This document shows positions 49,188 through 57,674 of a stretch of DNA of 64,000 nt, one piece after another. The notes below the pieces were generated by a model. That model saw only the letters and a list, made by a program, of their open reading frames with translations, was not told where the DNA came from and searched no databases. Source of the stretch: Anaerolineales bacterium (GTDB lineage: Bacteria > Chloroflexota > Anaerolineae > 4572-78 > J111). A program made the position numbers and the translations under genes. Numbering within the stretch: the first letter of the stretch is position 1; every line of letters begins with the position of its first letter. Location of the stretch: the NCBI GenBank assembly GCA_015075405.1, contig JABTUK010000001.1, forward strand, positions 1,798,001 to 1,862,000. Reading direction: 5' to 3'.

Positions 49188-49739
49188 ATGGCCCGGCCGA
49201 CTGCAAAAACCACCTTTTGGTTAATATTTCTTGGCCTGTTGAGTGTAGCCGTGATGGCGGTGATGGGGGTATTGGCTTACCTCTTGCTCAGTCTGCCTGT
49301 TCCAGCGGCAGCCCCCATCACTCCCACCGCCACCCGCCCGGCTCTGAGCTTGCCCACCGCGCCTTTGCCCACGGCGACTCCTGGCCCCCCTCCTGCGGTG
49401 GAGGATGCGGTTTTTACGGCCCAAAAACCAATCAAGGGCCTGGCCGATTGTGACGCTTCCGGTTTCAAAGGGGTGGTGGCGGCCAGCAATGGAGATCGCC
49501 TGGCGGGTCTGCAAATTACGGTGTGGGAAGAAGGCGTGGGTTTGGTAGCCGTAGATACCACCGATGCCGAAGGACGCTACCAGATCGAACTAAAAGATCA
49601 GCCGGCCGAGCGGAAATTCTGGGTTCAAGTTTACCAAAATGATGTGCCGTCATCCGAACCGCTCTCGGTGGAAACTCAGGCCGACTGCCGCCAGGGCTTC
49701 CAGGTTTATCAAATCAATTGGCGGGCGAAGGAAGAGTAG
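49188..49739 (+). CDS. membrane-anchored protein with carboxypeptidase-regulatory-like domain
   Basis: 183 residues. Signal anchor (about 9-38), a Thr/Pro-rich linker (ITPTATRPALSLPTAPLPTA) and a C-terminal beta-sandwich (about 90-180). That domain has GFKGVVAASNGDRLAGLQITVWE and DTTDAEGRYQIEL, the pattern of CarboxypepD_reg/Cna-B domains. Two Cys residues (ADCDASG and ADCRQGF) may form a disulphide. It is probably an exported surface protein of unknown partner. Confidence 0.8.
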   Translation: MARPTAKTTFWLIFLGLLSVAVMAVMGVLAYLLLSLPVPAAAPITPTATRPALSLPTAPLPTATPGPPPAVEDAVFTAQKPIKGLADCDASGFKGVVAASNGDRLAGLQITVWEEGVGLVAVDTTDAEGRYQIELKDQPAERKFWVQVYQNDVPSSEPLSVETQADCRQGFQVYQINWRAKEE

Positions 49740-49806
49740 CAGGTAGCAGAGTAGCAGGGTTGCAAGGGCAGCTTTGCCCTCCTGCTACCTGCTACCCTGT
49801 TACCCT
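49738..49806. repeat. hairpin of GTAGCAGG words
   Basis: GCAGGTAGCAGAGTAGCAGGG, a central AAGGGCAGCTTTGCCCT hairpin and CCTGCTACCTGCTACCCTG. It uses the same word as the array at 5512-5693. Confidence 0.72.
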
Positions 49807-49818
49807 ATAAAGGATTTT

Positions 49819-50826
49819 ATGCAAACTACCATCTACACCAATATGTCCGGCTTTGATCTATTAGCCCAGGAATGGGATGATTTGCTGGCGCGTTCGATTA
49901 ATGCGCCCTTTTTTATGCGCTACATTTACCAGCGAACCTGGTGGCAATACCTGGGCAATGACGATTTGTTGTTGATTGCGATCCGCACCGACGAGGGCCA
50001 CCTGATTGGGCTGGCGCCGCTGTATGGTGGAATTAACGCCGCAGGCCAGCGGCATTTAAGCTTTGTCGGTTGTGTGGATGTGTCTGATTATCTTGATTTA
50101 CTGGTGGACAAGGATTACGTCGAGCCGGTTTACCGGACCCTGCTGGATTGCCTGAGCGACCCGGCGATGGGTTGGGACAAGCTCTACCTGTGCAGCCTGC
50201 CCCATAACTCCATCACCCACACCCTCCTGGCCGAAGCGGTGCGGGCGCGCGGCTGGCAGGCCCAAGTCCGCCAGCAAGATGTCTGCCCGGTGATTACGCT
50301 GCCCGGCGATTGGGAAGCCTATCTGGCCGGCATTGACAAAAAGCAGCGTCACGAGATCCGGCGCAAAATCCGCAAAATTGAAACCGAGGCCGACACCCGC
50401 TGGTACGTGGTTGACTCAACCGAGGGATTAGCGGAAGCAGTAGATGCTTTCATCGAGCTGCATCAAAAATCCACCCGCGATAAAGAGGGCTTTTGGAACG
50501 AGGCCCTGGTTCAATTTTTTAAAGCCCTGGCCGTTGAACTGGCTCAACTCGGCTGGCTGAAACTCTACTTTATCGAAGTCAATGGCGTCAAAGCTGCGGC
50601 GATGCTTGGGTTTGATTACAACAACGAGTTTTTGCTCTACAACTCCGGGTTTGACCCCGAACAGTTTGCTCAGTTCAGCCCCGGCAATGTGCTGACTGCC
50701 TACACCATCCAGGATGCCATCCGCCTGGGCCGCCGCCGCTACGATTTTCTGCGCGGTGACGAAGTTTACAAATTCCGCTTCGGCGCGGTGGCCGAGCCGG
50801 TCTATGATTTGGTCATAACGCGATGA
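49819..50826 (+). CDS. BioF2/CelD-like GNAT acetyltransferase
   Basis: 335 residues from the ATG at 49819 (AAAGGA upstream). Two GNAT halves of the FemAB/BioF2 type: WDDLLARSINAPFFMRYIYQRTWW at the N-terminus, KKQRHEIRRKIRKIETE in the middle (the conserved basic stretch), and LYFIEVNGVKAAAMLGFDYNNEFLLYNSGFDP with the end RRRYDFLRGDEVYKFRFGA. Relatives acylate cell-envelope polysaccharides or lipids. The acceptor here is unknown. Confidence 0.87.
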   Translation: MQTTIYTNMSGFDLLAQEWDDLLARSINAPFFMRYIYQRTWWQYLGNDDLLLIAIRTDEGHLIGLAPLYGGINAAGQRHLSFVGCVDVSDYLDLLVDKDYVEPVYRTLLDCLSDPAMGWDKLYLCSLPHNSITHTLLAEAVRARGWQAQVRQQDVCPVITLPGDWEAYLAGIDKKQRHEIRRKIRKIETEADTRWYVVDSTEGLAEAVDAFIELHQKSTRDKEGFWNEALVQFFKALAVELAQLGWLKLYFIEVNGVKAAAMLGFDYNNEFLLYNSGFDPEQFAQFSPGNVLTAYTIQDAIRLGRRRYDFLRGDEVYKFRFGAVAEPVYDLVITR

Positions 50827-50913
50827 GGAGTTGCTTCATTTGTGGCTTGCCTCATCCCTCCCCTATTTGTTGCGCAGTCGCCGAACTGGTACAATCAACT
50901 CAGAGGTGATGAT

Positions 50914-51144
50914 ATGACGCTGCAAGAGATTATTGCCGATATTCATGCGCTCAATGAGGATTTGGAAGTTTATGAACGCAAGTATGGGGTGCTTTCCGAA
51001 ACTTTTTATGAGTTGTACTTGAGCGGCGAAGAACCTGAAGAGGAGACCTGGGTTCTCGACTGGGCTGATTGGGCCGGGGCCTATAAAATTCTGTTGCGTC
51101 GCCAGGAGCAGAATTTACGGAATGATAGAATAAAAATTCTTTAA
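50914..51144 (+). CDS. small acidic protein, 76 aa, unknown function
   Basis: ATG at 50914 preceded by AGAGGTGAT. The protein is acidic with an aromatic core: TLQEIIADIHALNEDLEVYERKYGVLSETFYELYLSGEEP and WVLDWADWAGAYKILLRR. The layout (a helical N-terminus, then EPEEE and a Trp-rich strand) recalls short antitoxin-like or adaptor proteins, but no toxin gene is adjacent. I do not recognise a family. Confidence 0.6.
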   Translation: MTLQEIIADIHALNEDLEVYERKYGVLSETFYELYLSGEEPEEETWVLDWADWAGAYKILLRRQEQNLRNDRIKIL

Positions 51145-51350
51145 TTCTGCCTATTCTGCTCTAATACTACCTTTGCACTCCTTAAATAGAACGCAGATAA
51201 ACGCCGATAAACTCAGATTTGGGCAGAGAAATTTACAAAAAATCAGCGGAAATCAGTCCAATCTGCGTCATCTGCGTTCAAATTTTGGTCGGTTATGAGA
51301 AGTACAAACATAGTGAAGGGGTTACGGTTGGGCATAAGTTGTTATAAATT
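51145..51350. repeat. spacer with CAGATAAACGCCGATAAACTC-type inverted repeat
   Basis: GAACGCAGATAAACGCCGAT (51190 on) and ATCTGCGTCATCTGCGTTC (about 51261-51281) are inverted arms with AAATCAGCGGAAATCAG words between them. No gene is supported. The promoter of the GT4 gene must lie here, but I see no clear boxes. Confidence 0.5.
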
Positions 51351-52619
51351 ATGATTAATCACCTTGCTATGCTCAGCGTGCATACCTCACCCCTGGCGAC
51401 TCTGGGGGGGAAAGAAACCGGCGGAATGAACGTCTATGTCCGCGATTTGACCCAGGCGTTGAGCCGGCAGGGCGTTGCCGTGGACGTGTACACCCGCTCC
51501 CAGGACCCGGCGATGCCCCGGATTCAACTGCTGGGCGAGCATGGCCGGGTCATTCAGGTCAAAGCGGGACCCGAAGCGCCTTACAACAAAAACCTTATTT
51601 TCAACTACCTGGCCGAGTTTGAGGCCGGGGTTGAGGCCCAGGCCAGGGCCGACAAGATCAACTACGATCTTATCTACGGCCACTATTGGCTCTCCGGCCT
51701 GGCAGCGAACTCACTGCGGCGCGTTTGGCATATACCGATGGTCCAGATGTTCCACACTCTGGCCGAGATGAAAAATCGGGTTGCCCAAACCCCGGCCGAG
51801 CGCGACCCCGACCGGCGGGTTAACTGCGAGGGCGAGATCATGCGCTTTGCCGACCGGCTGATTGCCGCCACCCCCCTGGAAAAAAATCAAATGACCTGGC
51901 TGTACGGGGCTGATCCGGCCAAAATCTCAGTGGCGCCGCCGGGGGTTGACCTGGAGCGGTTTAAACCGCTGGACCCACGCGAGGCCCGCCAGCGCCTGGG
52001 CGTGCCGCCCGAACATCAGATGATCCTGTTTGTGGGCCGCATCCAACCGCTCAAAGGAATTGACACCCTGATCCGCGCCCTGGCCCTGGTCAAAAAACGG
52101 GAGCCGGCGCTGGCCGAAAATATTTGCGTCTCGATCATCGGCGGCGACCCCAACCCTGACTCAGAGCTTGAACTGGCCGAATTTGCCCGGCTGGAAACGC
52201 TGCGGGCAGAGTTGGGCATCGGCGATATGGTGACGTTTCTGGGAGCCAAAGATCAGGACACCCTGGTTTATTATTATGCCGCCGCCGAAATGGTGGTTAT
52301 GCCCTCGCACTACGAGTCTTTTGGCATGGTCGCCCTGGAAGCGATGGCCTGCGGCACACCGGTCATTGCCTCCGATGTCGGCGGCCTATCCTTTAGTATC
52401 GAAGACGGCTACAATGGCTATCGCGTCCCCCACCGGGATCCGCAGGCTATGGCTGAGAAAATTATGCTCCTGCTGAAACATCGCGTGCTGCGCGACCAGC
52501 TTGGCGAGCAAGCGCGGGCTTGGGTGCAACGCTATAGTTGGCCCACTATCGCCGAGGAACTCTTAGAGGTATTTGAAGAGACAGTAGCGGGTTATCACGT
52601 TAAACGTTCTAACGTTTAA
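51351..52619 (+). CDS. GT4-family glycosyltransferase
   Basis: 422-residue GT-B glycosyltransferase. The N-terminal GGKETGGMNVYVRDLTQALSRQG is typical of the sucrose-phosphate-synthase/MshA branch. The C-terminal domain has FVGRIQPLKGIDTLIRALALV and the E-x7-E nucleotide-sugar site SHYESFGMVALEAMACGTPV. It probably transfers glucose or GlcNAc from a nucleotide sugar to a cytoplasmic acceptor. The product cannot be assigned from sequence. Its stop overlaps the convergent URO-D gene by 4 nt. Confidence 0.9.
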   Translation: MINHLAMLSVHTSPLATLGGKETGGMNVYVRDLTQALSRQGVAVDVYTRSQDPAMPRIQLLGEHGRVIQVKAGPEAPYNKNLIFNYLAEFEAGVEAQARADKINYDLIYGHYWLSGLAANSLRRVWHIPMVQMFHTLAEMKNRVAQTPAERDPDRRVNCEGEIMRFADRLIAATPLEKNQMTWLYGADPAKISVAPPGVDLERFKPLDPREARQRLGVPPEHQMILFVGRIQPLKGIDTLIRALALVKKREPALAENICVSIIGGDPNPDSELELAEFARLETLRAELGIGDMVTFLGAKDQDTLVYYYAAAEMVVMPSHYESFGMVALEAMACGTPVIASDVGGLSFSIEDGYNGYRVPHRDPQAMAEKIMLLLKHRVLRDQLGEQARAWVQRYSWPTIAEELLEVFEETVAGYHVKRSNV

Positions 52620-53599
52620 CGCACAGACCGGTCTACCTCGACCAGGGCTTGCAGGTTTTCAGAAGGTGTTTTGGTGGGGATGACACAGGAGGGGGCCAGA
52701 ATCAACCGCTTGCCGCCGGTTTGTTCAATGGCTTCTCTGGCCTGGGCCACAACCTCAGCCGGCCCCCCGTTCTCCAAGTTATTTAAGTCAAGACCGGTGA
52801 ACAAGGTCTTGTTGGTCAAGCTTAAAGCCTCCTCGATGGTGGGGCCGGTTTCGTGGTTGTGCCAACTGACGGCGTGGGCCGGGTATTGGTTGACGGTCGT
52901 AAAGTGGGGATTAGCCCCGTGCAGGTGCAGCACCAGCGGCGCCGGTTGAAACTTGACCCGCTCCAGCGCAATCAAATCATAGCGAATGACAAAGGCTTGG
53001 CACATCTCCTCGGTCAGGATATCGGCGCGGGAAAGTTGGCTGGCAAAAAAGATGCCGTCGGCCCCGGCTTCCAAAACCACATCGGCAAAGCGGGAGGTGG
53101 TTTCGGCAATGGTCGCCAGGCCGATGTGGACATCGGTAGCGTAGTTTTTTAGATGGTCGAGCAGCGTATCGCCGGCCAGCTTGTAGGCAATGGTCAGCGG
53201 GCTGAAAACCGTCATCAAAACCGGCGCATCTTCTTTATCCAGTTGGCTGGTCAGCAGTTTGATGGCTTCCAGGGTGCGGCCATAACTCCCGGCGGTCGAA
53301 CTGAGGGTGGTGAGGTTGCGCCAATCCTCCGGTTTGCGAATCACTGGCTTTTTTAGCGTCGGCGGCTGGTCGTCATCCTTGGATAAAATTACCTGCGCCC
53401 CCCAATCCTCGATGGCATAAAAGCCGCTCGGGGTCAGCTTGATCAAATCAAAATCGTACTTCTTGTAAAAAGCCAGGGTCGCCGAAGCCAGACCGGTGGG
53501 CGTTTGATCCTGCTTGTGAAAGTGCCGCCACAGGCTCAAGGGTACTCGGTCAACTGCTTCACCTTCCAAAGCAGCATAAACTCGCTCGCGTTTGTTCAC
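52616..53599 (-). CDS. uroporphyrinogen decarboxylase (URO-D) family protein
   Basis: 327 residues from a GTG at 53599. Family pattern: NKRERVYAALEGEAVDRVPLSLWRHFH at the N-terminus, VLMTVFSPLTIAYKLAG, GADGIFFASQLSRADILTEE and a C-terminal GGPAEVVAQAREAIEQTGGKRLILAPSCVIPTKTPSENL. It lacks the heme-pathway context and is shorter than HemE. It more likely belongs to the URO-D-like methyltransferase/corrinoid group than to tetrapyrrole synthesis. No corrinoid protein gene is adjacent. Confidence 0.85.
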   Translation of the reverse strand: MNKRERVYAALEGEAVDRVPLSLWRHFHKQDQTPTGLASATLAFYKKYDFDLIKLTPSGFYAIEDWGAQVILSKDDDQPPTLKKPVIRKPEDWRNLTTLSSTAGSYGRTLEAIKLLTSQLDKEDAPVLMTVFSPLTIAYKLAGDTLLDHLKNYATDVHIGLATIAETTSRFADVVLEAGADGIFFASQLSRADILTEEMCQAFVIRYDLIALERVKFQPAPLVLHLHGANPHFTTVNQYPAHAVSWHNHETGPTIEEALSLTNKTLFTGLDLNNLENGGPAEVVAQAREAIEQTGGKRLILAPSCVIPTKTPSENLQALVEVDRSVR

Positions 53600-53680
53600 C
53601 GCTACTTCCTTCTTTGAGTAAAGAATAAAAATGTCCCCAGAAGAGCCTATAATAACATAAAACGGGCAACTCCAAAAAAG

Positions 53681-56600
53681 TTACCCCAATAACCGGGCGC
53701 TGATTTCCTGAACGCAGACCATGTGGCGGGTCAGGTCATCGCGCAGTTGTTCTGTCCGGCGGCCGTAATCCAGGCGGCGGGCCAGAAAAGCAAACTCTTC
53801 GCTGCCGGGGGGCGACACCGTCAAATCTTTGGCGTGACCACGCACCATACGCAGGGCGTTAATCAGGCGGCGCAAAAAGATGTGGGCCTCGCGCAGATGG
53901 TCGTAATCGTCGGGGGGGATAATGCCGGCGTCAGCCAGGGCGCGCATAGCTTCACGGGTGTTGGTGAGCCGCAAACCGGGGTTGGCATGGCCGTGCGTGA
54001 TTTGCAGCCCCTGCACCAGATACTCGACATCCACCAAACCGCCGGGGCTAAATTTGGCATTGACGGTTCCGGCTGTGACCAGATGCCGCACCTGCCGCTC
54101 GCGCATGGCCCGCATCGCCGCCACATCAAAAGGCTGGCCGCTGTAAATCAGCTCATCCCGCAGGCGGATAATCTCCATACCTAAGTCGGCGCTGCCGCCG
54201 ATGGGCCGCAGCTTAACCAACGCCTGCCGCTCGTAGGGCCAGGCATCGCCCTCTGGCCCAAAATAGCGCCGGAAGGCGTCGAGCGATACGGCCATGCTCC
54301 CGGCTTTGCCGTAAGGCCGCAGCCGCAGGTCCAGCTCAAAAACGCCCTCCTGCCTGGCTCGAACGGCCCCACTCACCTCTTGCACCAGCTTATCGTAAAA
54401 CTCGGCGGTGGTCAGGCGGCGCGGGCCGCTGGTCTGGCCGTTGCCGGCGTAGATTAACATCAACTCGATGTCCGAGGCGAAGCCCAGCTCTCGCCCGCCG
54501 GCTTTACCCAGGGCGCAGATACTCAAGGAGGAGGGCTGGCCGTCTTCCCGGCAGGGTACGCCAAATTGGGCGCGCAGTTCGGCTTCGCACAGGCGACAGG
54601 CTGCCTCGACGGTCACTTCGGCCAGGTCGGTCAACTCTTGAGAAAACTGGCCGAATTTGGCAATGTGTCCCTGAATCTGGCGCATGTCAATGCGAAACAT
54701 CTCGCGGTCTTTGAAGGCGTTCAGGGCGGCGCGTTGGGCCTCACCATCTCCGGCGGCTTGCAGGGCCAAATCCAACTCGACCTGTAATTGGTCCCTGGTT
54801 TTGGCGGCGGCCAGCGCGCCGACATCCCGCACCACCGGAAAGAGGTTGGCATGCTGCATGCGTAAAAAGTCGTTCCACAAAAAGTCGCTCACGCCCAGCA
54901 GCCGGGCCAGCGTGTCTAGCACTTCCGGCCGTTCCAGCGAGGCCAGTTCGTCGGGCCAATCGGGCCGCATAAAAAGCTGGCCCAAAAATTCACGAAAATG
55001 GAGCAGGGCCAACTCGGGGCTGGGCGAGCGCGGCAGCAGATGGGTGAAGTGCTTGGTCAAAACGGTCGCCACCCGCAGTTCGTGCTGTTTGGCCGGGGCG
55101 GTAATCTTTTGGCCGTGCGCATCGGCCACGTAGAGGGTATCGCGCACCTGCTGGCCGACGGTTTCAACCGTCATCCGACTGATGTTGATGCCATATAGGG
55201 CCAGGGCGTTGGTTAGCTCGTACAAAAAGCCGATGGTATCCGGCGCGTCAATACGCAGCACGGTGTAATGGCTTGAGCTTTCATTGTCAAACTCGATGTC
55301 AATCGGGTAGAGCGCGTGGGGAGCCGGAACGGTTTCGCGCAGGGCGTCGCCCACCCGCCGGGCCAATTCGCCCTGAGCTTCGCGCTGCGCTCCCCCGGCC
55401 AGGCGGCGGATCAGGCTTTCCAATTCGGCAGTGTAGCTTGACCAGAACTCCGGGGCGGCCACTCGCTCTGCGGCTACGGCATGCACGGTAAATTCGTCTA
55501 CAATTTTTTTGCGATTGTCGGCCCCTTTGGCCGGCTTGATTGAGTAGGACTGCCGCCGTCCTGAGCGCCGTCGGGGCCGGGTCAAGGCCGGGGCCGGGCC
55601 GGTTGGGGGGTCGTAGGTAAAAACGTGCCCTTCCACAATATCAAAGCCGTAGACAAAGAGCAGGCCGCAAATGAGGGAGAGTTCACCCAGGTAATCGTAG
55701 CCGACAATTGTGACCCGCCAGTGCTGGGCGTCGAGCGGAACCGCCTCGACTTTGACCAGGTGTTGGTCATCCAACTGCTCGGTCAGGCGGGTATGGCGTT
55801 GAATGTCCGCATCGGTAAAGGTGGCGGCGTAGGAAGGGTGCATGCGGACCAGGTGCGGGACAACATCGGGTAGGGGAGGGTTGGTCATCGTTGACCTCCT
55901 TTCCTCTTCAAAATGGCGTTGATAAACAGCGCGAATGACGGCGCTGTGCTGCTGGTAACGGGCCGCAAAGTGACTCCCCGCCGCCCGGCCTTGAAAACCC
56001 AGCCGGCGGGCCAAATGACCCAGGGCTTCGTCGTTGGTGGGCAGCAGGTGGGTTTGCTGGTAGTGCATCAGTTGCAGGTGGTGCTCCACCGTGCGCAGGA
56101 AAACATAGCCGTCCACCAGGGCGCGATATTCGTCGCTGGTGAGCAAATGGCGGCCTGCCAGCCGGCTCAGGGCGTCGAGGGTGTTGTGGCTGCGCAGGTG
56201 GGGCTGCTGCTGGCCGTGTTCAAGCTGCAAATATTGGACCACAAATTCGATGTCGCGGATGGACCCCTGGCCCAGTTTGACCTCACCCCACTCCTGGCCG
56301 CGCTGGCGCAGCCGGGCCTCGATACGCTGCTTGAGGGCGTGGACTTCGGCCCGCACGGTTGCGCCGTTGGTTTCAAAAATGAGCGGCTGCGCCCGGCGCA
56401 AAAACTCCTGGCCCAGGAGCCGGTCGCCGGCAATGACCCGCGCCTTGAGCAAGGCTTGTTTCTCCCACAGCCCGGCGTGCCGGGCCAGGTAAGCCAGATA
56501 GCCCTCCACCGACGACACCAGCGAGCCATCCCGTCCCCAGGGCCGCAGCCGCATATCCACCCGGTACAGAAAGCCTTCGCCGGTAACGCGGACCAGAAAA

Positions 56601-57424
56601 TCAATCAGCTTTTGGCCCAGCGTCTGGTGGATGGCGGCGTTTTCGGTAGCCAGAAAGAGCAGGTCAATATCGGAACTGTAGTTGAGTTCCTCGCCCCCCA
56701 ATTTGCCCATGGCAATGACGGTAAAATTTTCAGGAGGCAGATTTAAGGACTCGGCGGCAGTCACCAGGCAAGCCTGAACCAGGCTGTCGGCCAGATAAGA
56801 AAGCTGCCCGGTGACGGTGGGGACATCGCTCAGGCCCAGCAAGTCACTCACGCCAATACGCAGCAGTTCCCGGCGCTGAAATCGCCGCAGCGCATCGAGG
56901 GAGGGAGACGAGGCAGCGGTGAGGCGAGGAGGCGAGGAGAATTCTTCCGCGTCCTCGCCTCCTCGCCTCACCGCCTCATCTAGCACGGCTTGGGCTTCTT
57001 GCAGAAACTGTTCGGCGTTTTTGGGCCGGGCCAGGTGTTTATAATGTTTCAACTGGTCAAAATAGTCGGGGTGGCGCAGTAAAATTTCGGTGAGGAACTG
57101 GCTACCGGCAAAGAGGGTGATTAGAATTTCAAGGGCGCGCGGGTGACGGGCCAGTTGCCGCAGCAAGGCCGGCGGGTTGGGGCTGTGGCGGATAAAACGG
57201 TCAAAATTAATCAGGGCGCGGTCGGGAGCGGCGGCGCTGTCGAGGGTGGTCAACAGGTAGGGTAAAGCAGCCGCAAATTCGGGTTCCTGGGCTAAACGCT
57301 CCAGGGCACGCTGCGCCGCCGGGTTATGCTCAAACTCCGGCGAGGCTAACCATGTGGGCACATCAGGGTGACGCCACTGGCTCAGAAACAGCTCACCTGC
57401 CCGCTTATCTGTCCGTGTGGTCAT
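53681..57424 (-). CDS. glnE: glutamine synthetase adenylyltransferase with inserted ACT domains
   Basis: Bifunctional enzyme that adenylylates and de-adenylylates glutamine synthetase in response to nitrogen status. It has 1247 residues from the ATG at 57424; E. coli GlnE has 946. The N-terminal nucleotidyltransferase (GKLGGEELNYSSDIDLLF) and C-terminal one (GKAGGRELGFASDIELML) are both present. The second has Asp-x-Glu where the family has Asp-x-Asp. Between them, about 300 extra residues include two ACT-like domains (about 570-625 and 732-800, the latter HYTVLRIDAPDTIGFLYELT) like those of GlnD. A repeat hairpin is translated in frame at residues about 163-187 (counted from a TTG 39 nt upstream). 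Confidence 0.9.
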   Translation of the reverse strand: MTTRTDKRAGELFLSQWRHPDVPTWLASPEFEHNPAAQRALERLAQEPEFAAALPYLLTTLDSAAAPDRALINFDRFIRHSPNPPALLRQLARHPRALEILITLFAGSQFLTEILLRHPDYFDQLKHYKHLARPKNAEQFLQEAQAVLDEAVRRGGEDAEEFSSPPRLTAASSPSLDALRRFQRRELLRIGVSDLLGLSDVPTVTGQLSYLADSLVQACLVTAAESLNLPPENFTVIAMGKLGGEELNYSSDIDLLFLATENAAIHQTLGQKLIDFLVRVTGEGFLYRVDMRLRPWGRDGSLVSSVEGYLAYLARHAGLWEKQALLKARVIAGDRLLGQEFLRRAQPLIFETNGATVRAEVHALKQRIEARLRQRGQEWGEVKLGQGSIRDIEFVVQYLQLEHGQQQPHLRSHNTLDALSRLAGRHLLTSDEYRALVDGYVFLRTVEHHLQLMHYQQTHLLPTNDEALGHLARRLGFQGRAAGSHFAARYQQHSAVIRAVYQRHFEEERRSTMTNPPLPDVVPHLVRMHPSYAATFTDADIQRHTRLTEQLDDQHLVKVEAVPLDAQHWRVTIVGYDYLGELSLICGLLFVYGFDIVEGHVFTYDPPTGPAPALTRPRRRSGRRQSYSIKPAKGADNRKKIVDEFTVHAVAAERVAAPEFWSSYTAELESLIRRLAGGAQREAQGELARRVGDALRETVPAPHALYPIDIEFDNESSSHYTVLRIDAPDTIGFLYELTNALALYGINISRMTVETVGQQVRDTLYVADAHGQKITAPAKQHELRVATVLTKHFTHLLPRSPSPELALLHFREFLGQLFMRPDWPDELASLERPEVLDTLARLLGVSDFLWNDFLRMQHANLFPVVRDVGALAAAKTRDQLQVELDLALQAAGDGEAQRAALNAFKDREMFRIDMRQIQGHIAKFGQFSQELTDLAEVTVEAACRLCEAELRAQFGVPCREDGQPSSLSICALGKAGGRELGFASDIELMLIYAGNGQTSGPRRLTTAEFYDKLVQEVSGAVRARQEGVFELDLRLRPYGKAGSMAVSLDAFRRYFGPEGDAWPYERQALVKLRPIGGSADLGMEIIRLRDELIYSGQPFDVAAMRAMRERQVRHLVTAGTVNAKFSPGGLVDVEYLVQGLQITHGHANPGLRLTNTREAMRALADAGIIPPDDYDHLREAHIFLRRLINALRMVRGHAKDLTVSPPGSEEFAFLARRLDYGRRTEQLRDDLTRHMVCVQEISARLLG
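56908..56985. repeat. GAGGCGAGG hairpin inserted in frame in glnE
   Basis: ACGAGGCAGCGGTGAGGCGA and GGAGGCGAGGAG pair with CTCCTCGCCTCACCGCCTCAT around AATTCTTCC. The block is a multiple of three in effect, keeps glnE open and is translated as a polar EAVRRGGEDAEEFSSPPRLT stretch. Its words match the intergenic hairpin at 37961-38025. Confidence 0.8.
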
Positions 57425-57519
57425 GTCGGGGCGTATTATAGCTAAAATGGGGTGGGAGTCCAAGTGGGGGTGGTATTTCGGGTGCGTTCGGATTTGGGGG
57501 TGAGTTTCTCAAAATCGCA

Positions 57520-57640
57520 CCCTTCGATACGCGCTCCACTCCGTTTCGCGCTACTCAGGATGCGATTTTGTCGGGCTATTGGCCTTGATAGCGTCCTGAG
57601 TAGCTCTGAGCAACGCGAAGGGCGTATCGAAGGGCGCGAT
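57520..57640. repeat. REP-like palindromic module related to the 911-1090 element
   Basis: AAATCGCACCCTTCGATACG, CGCTCCACT and GCGCTACTCAGGATGCGATTT form a hairpin. A second, inverted part (GCGTCCTGAGTAG, GGGCGTATCGAAGGGCGCG) follows. The interior words are those of the element between pcaB and pobA, but the 19-bp ends of that element are absent here. Confidence 0.7.
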
Positions 57641-57674
57641 TGCCTCAAAAATTGAACATATTCTGGGTTTCCCG

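Noticed and set aside
51145..51350. Riboswitch upstream of the GT4 gene
   Set aside because: The region folds because of repeat words (CAGATAAACGCC and its inverse); no known riboswitch core could be recognised.
52616..53599. Assigning hemE to the URO-D gene
   Set aside because: The protein is shorter than HemE, diverges in the N-terminal substrate region and has no heme-pathway neighbours.
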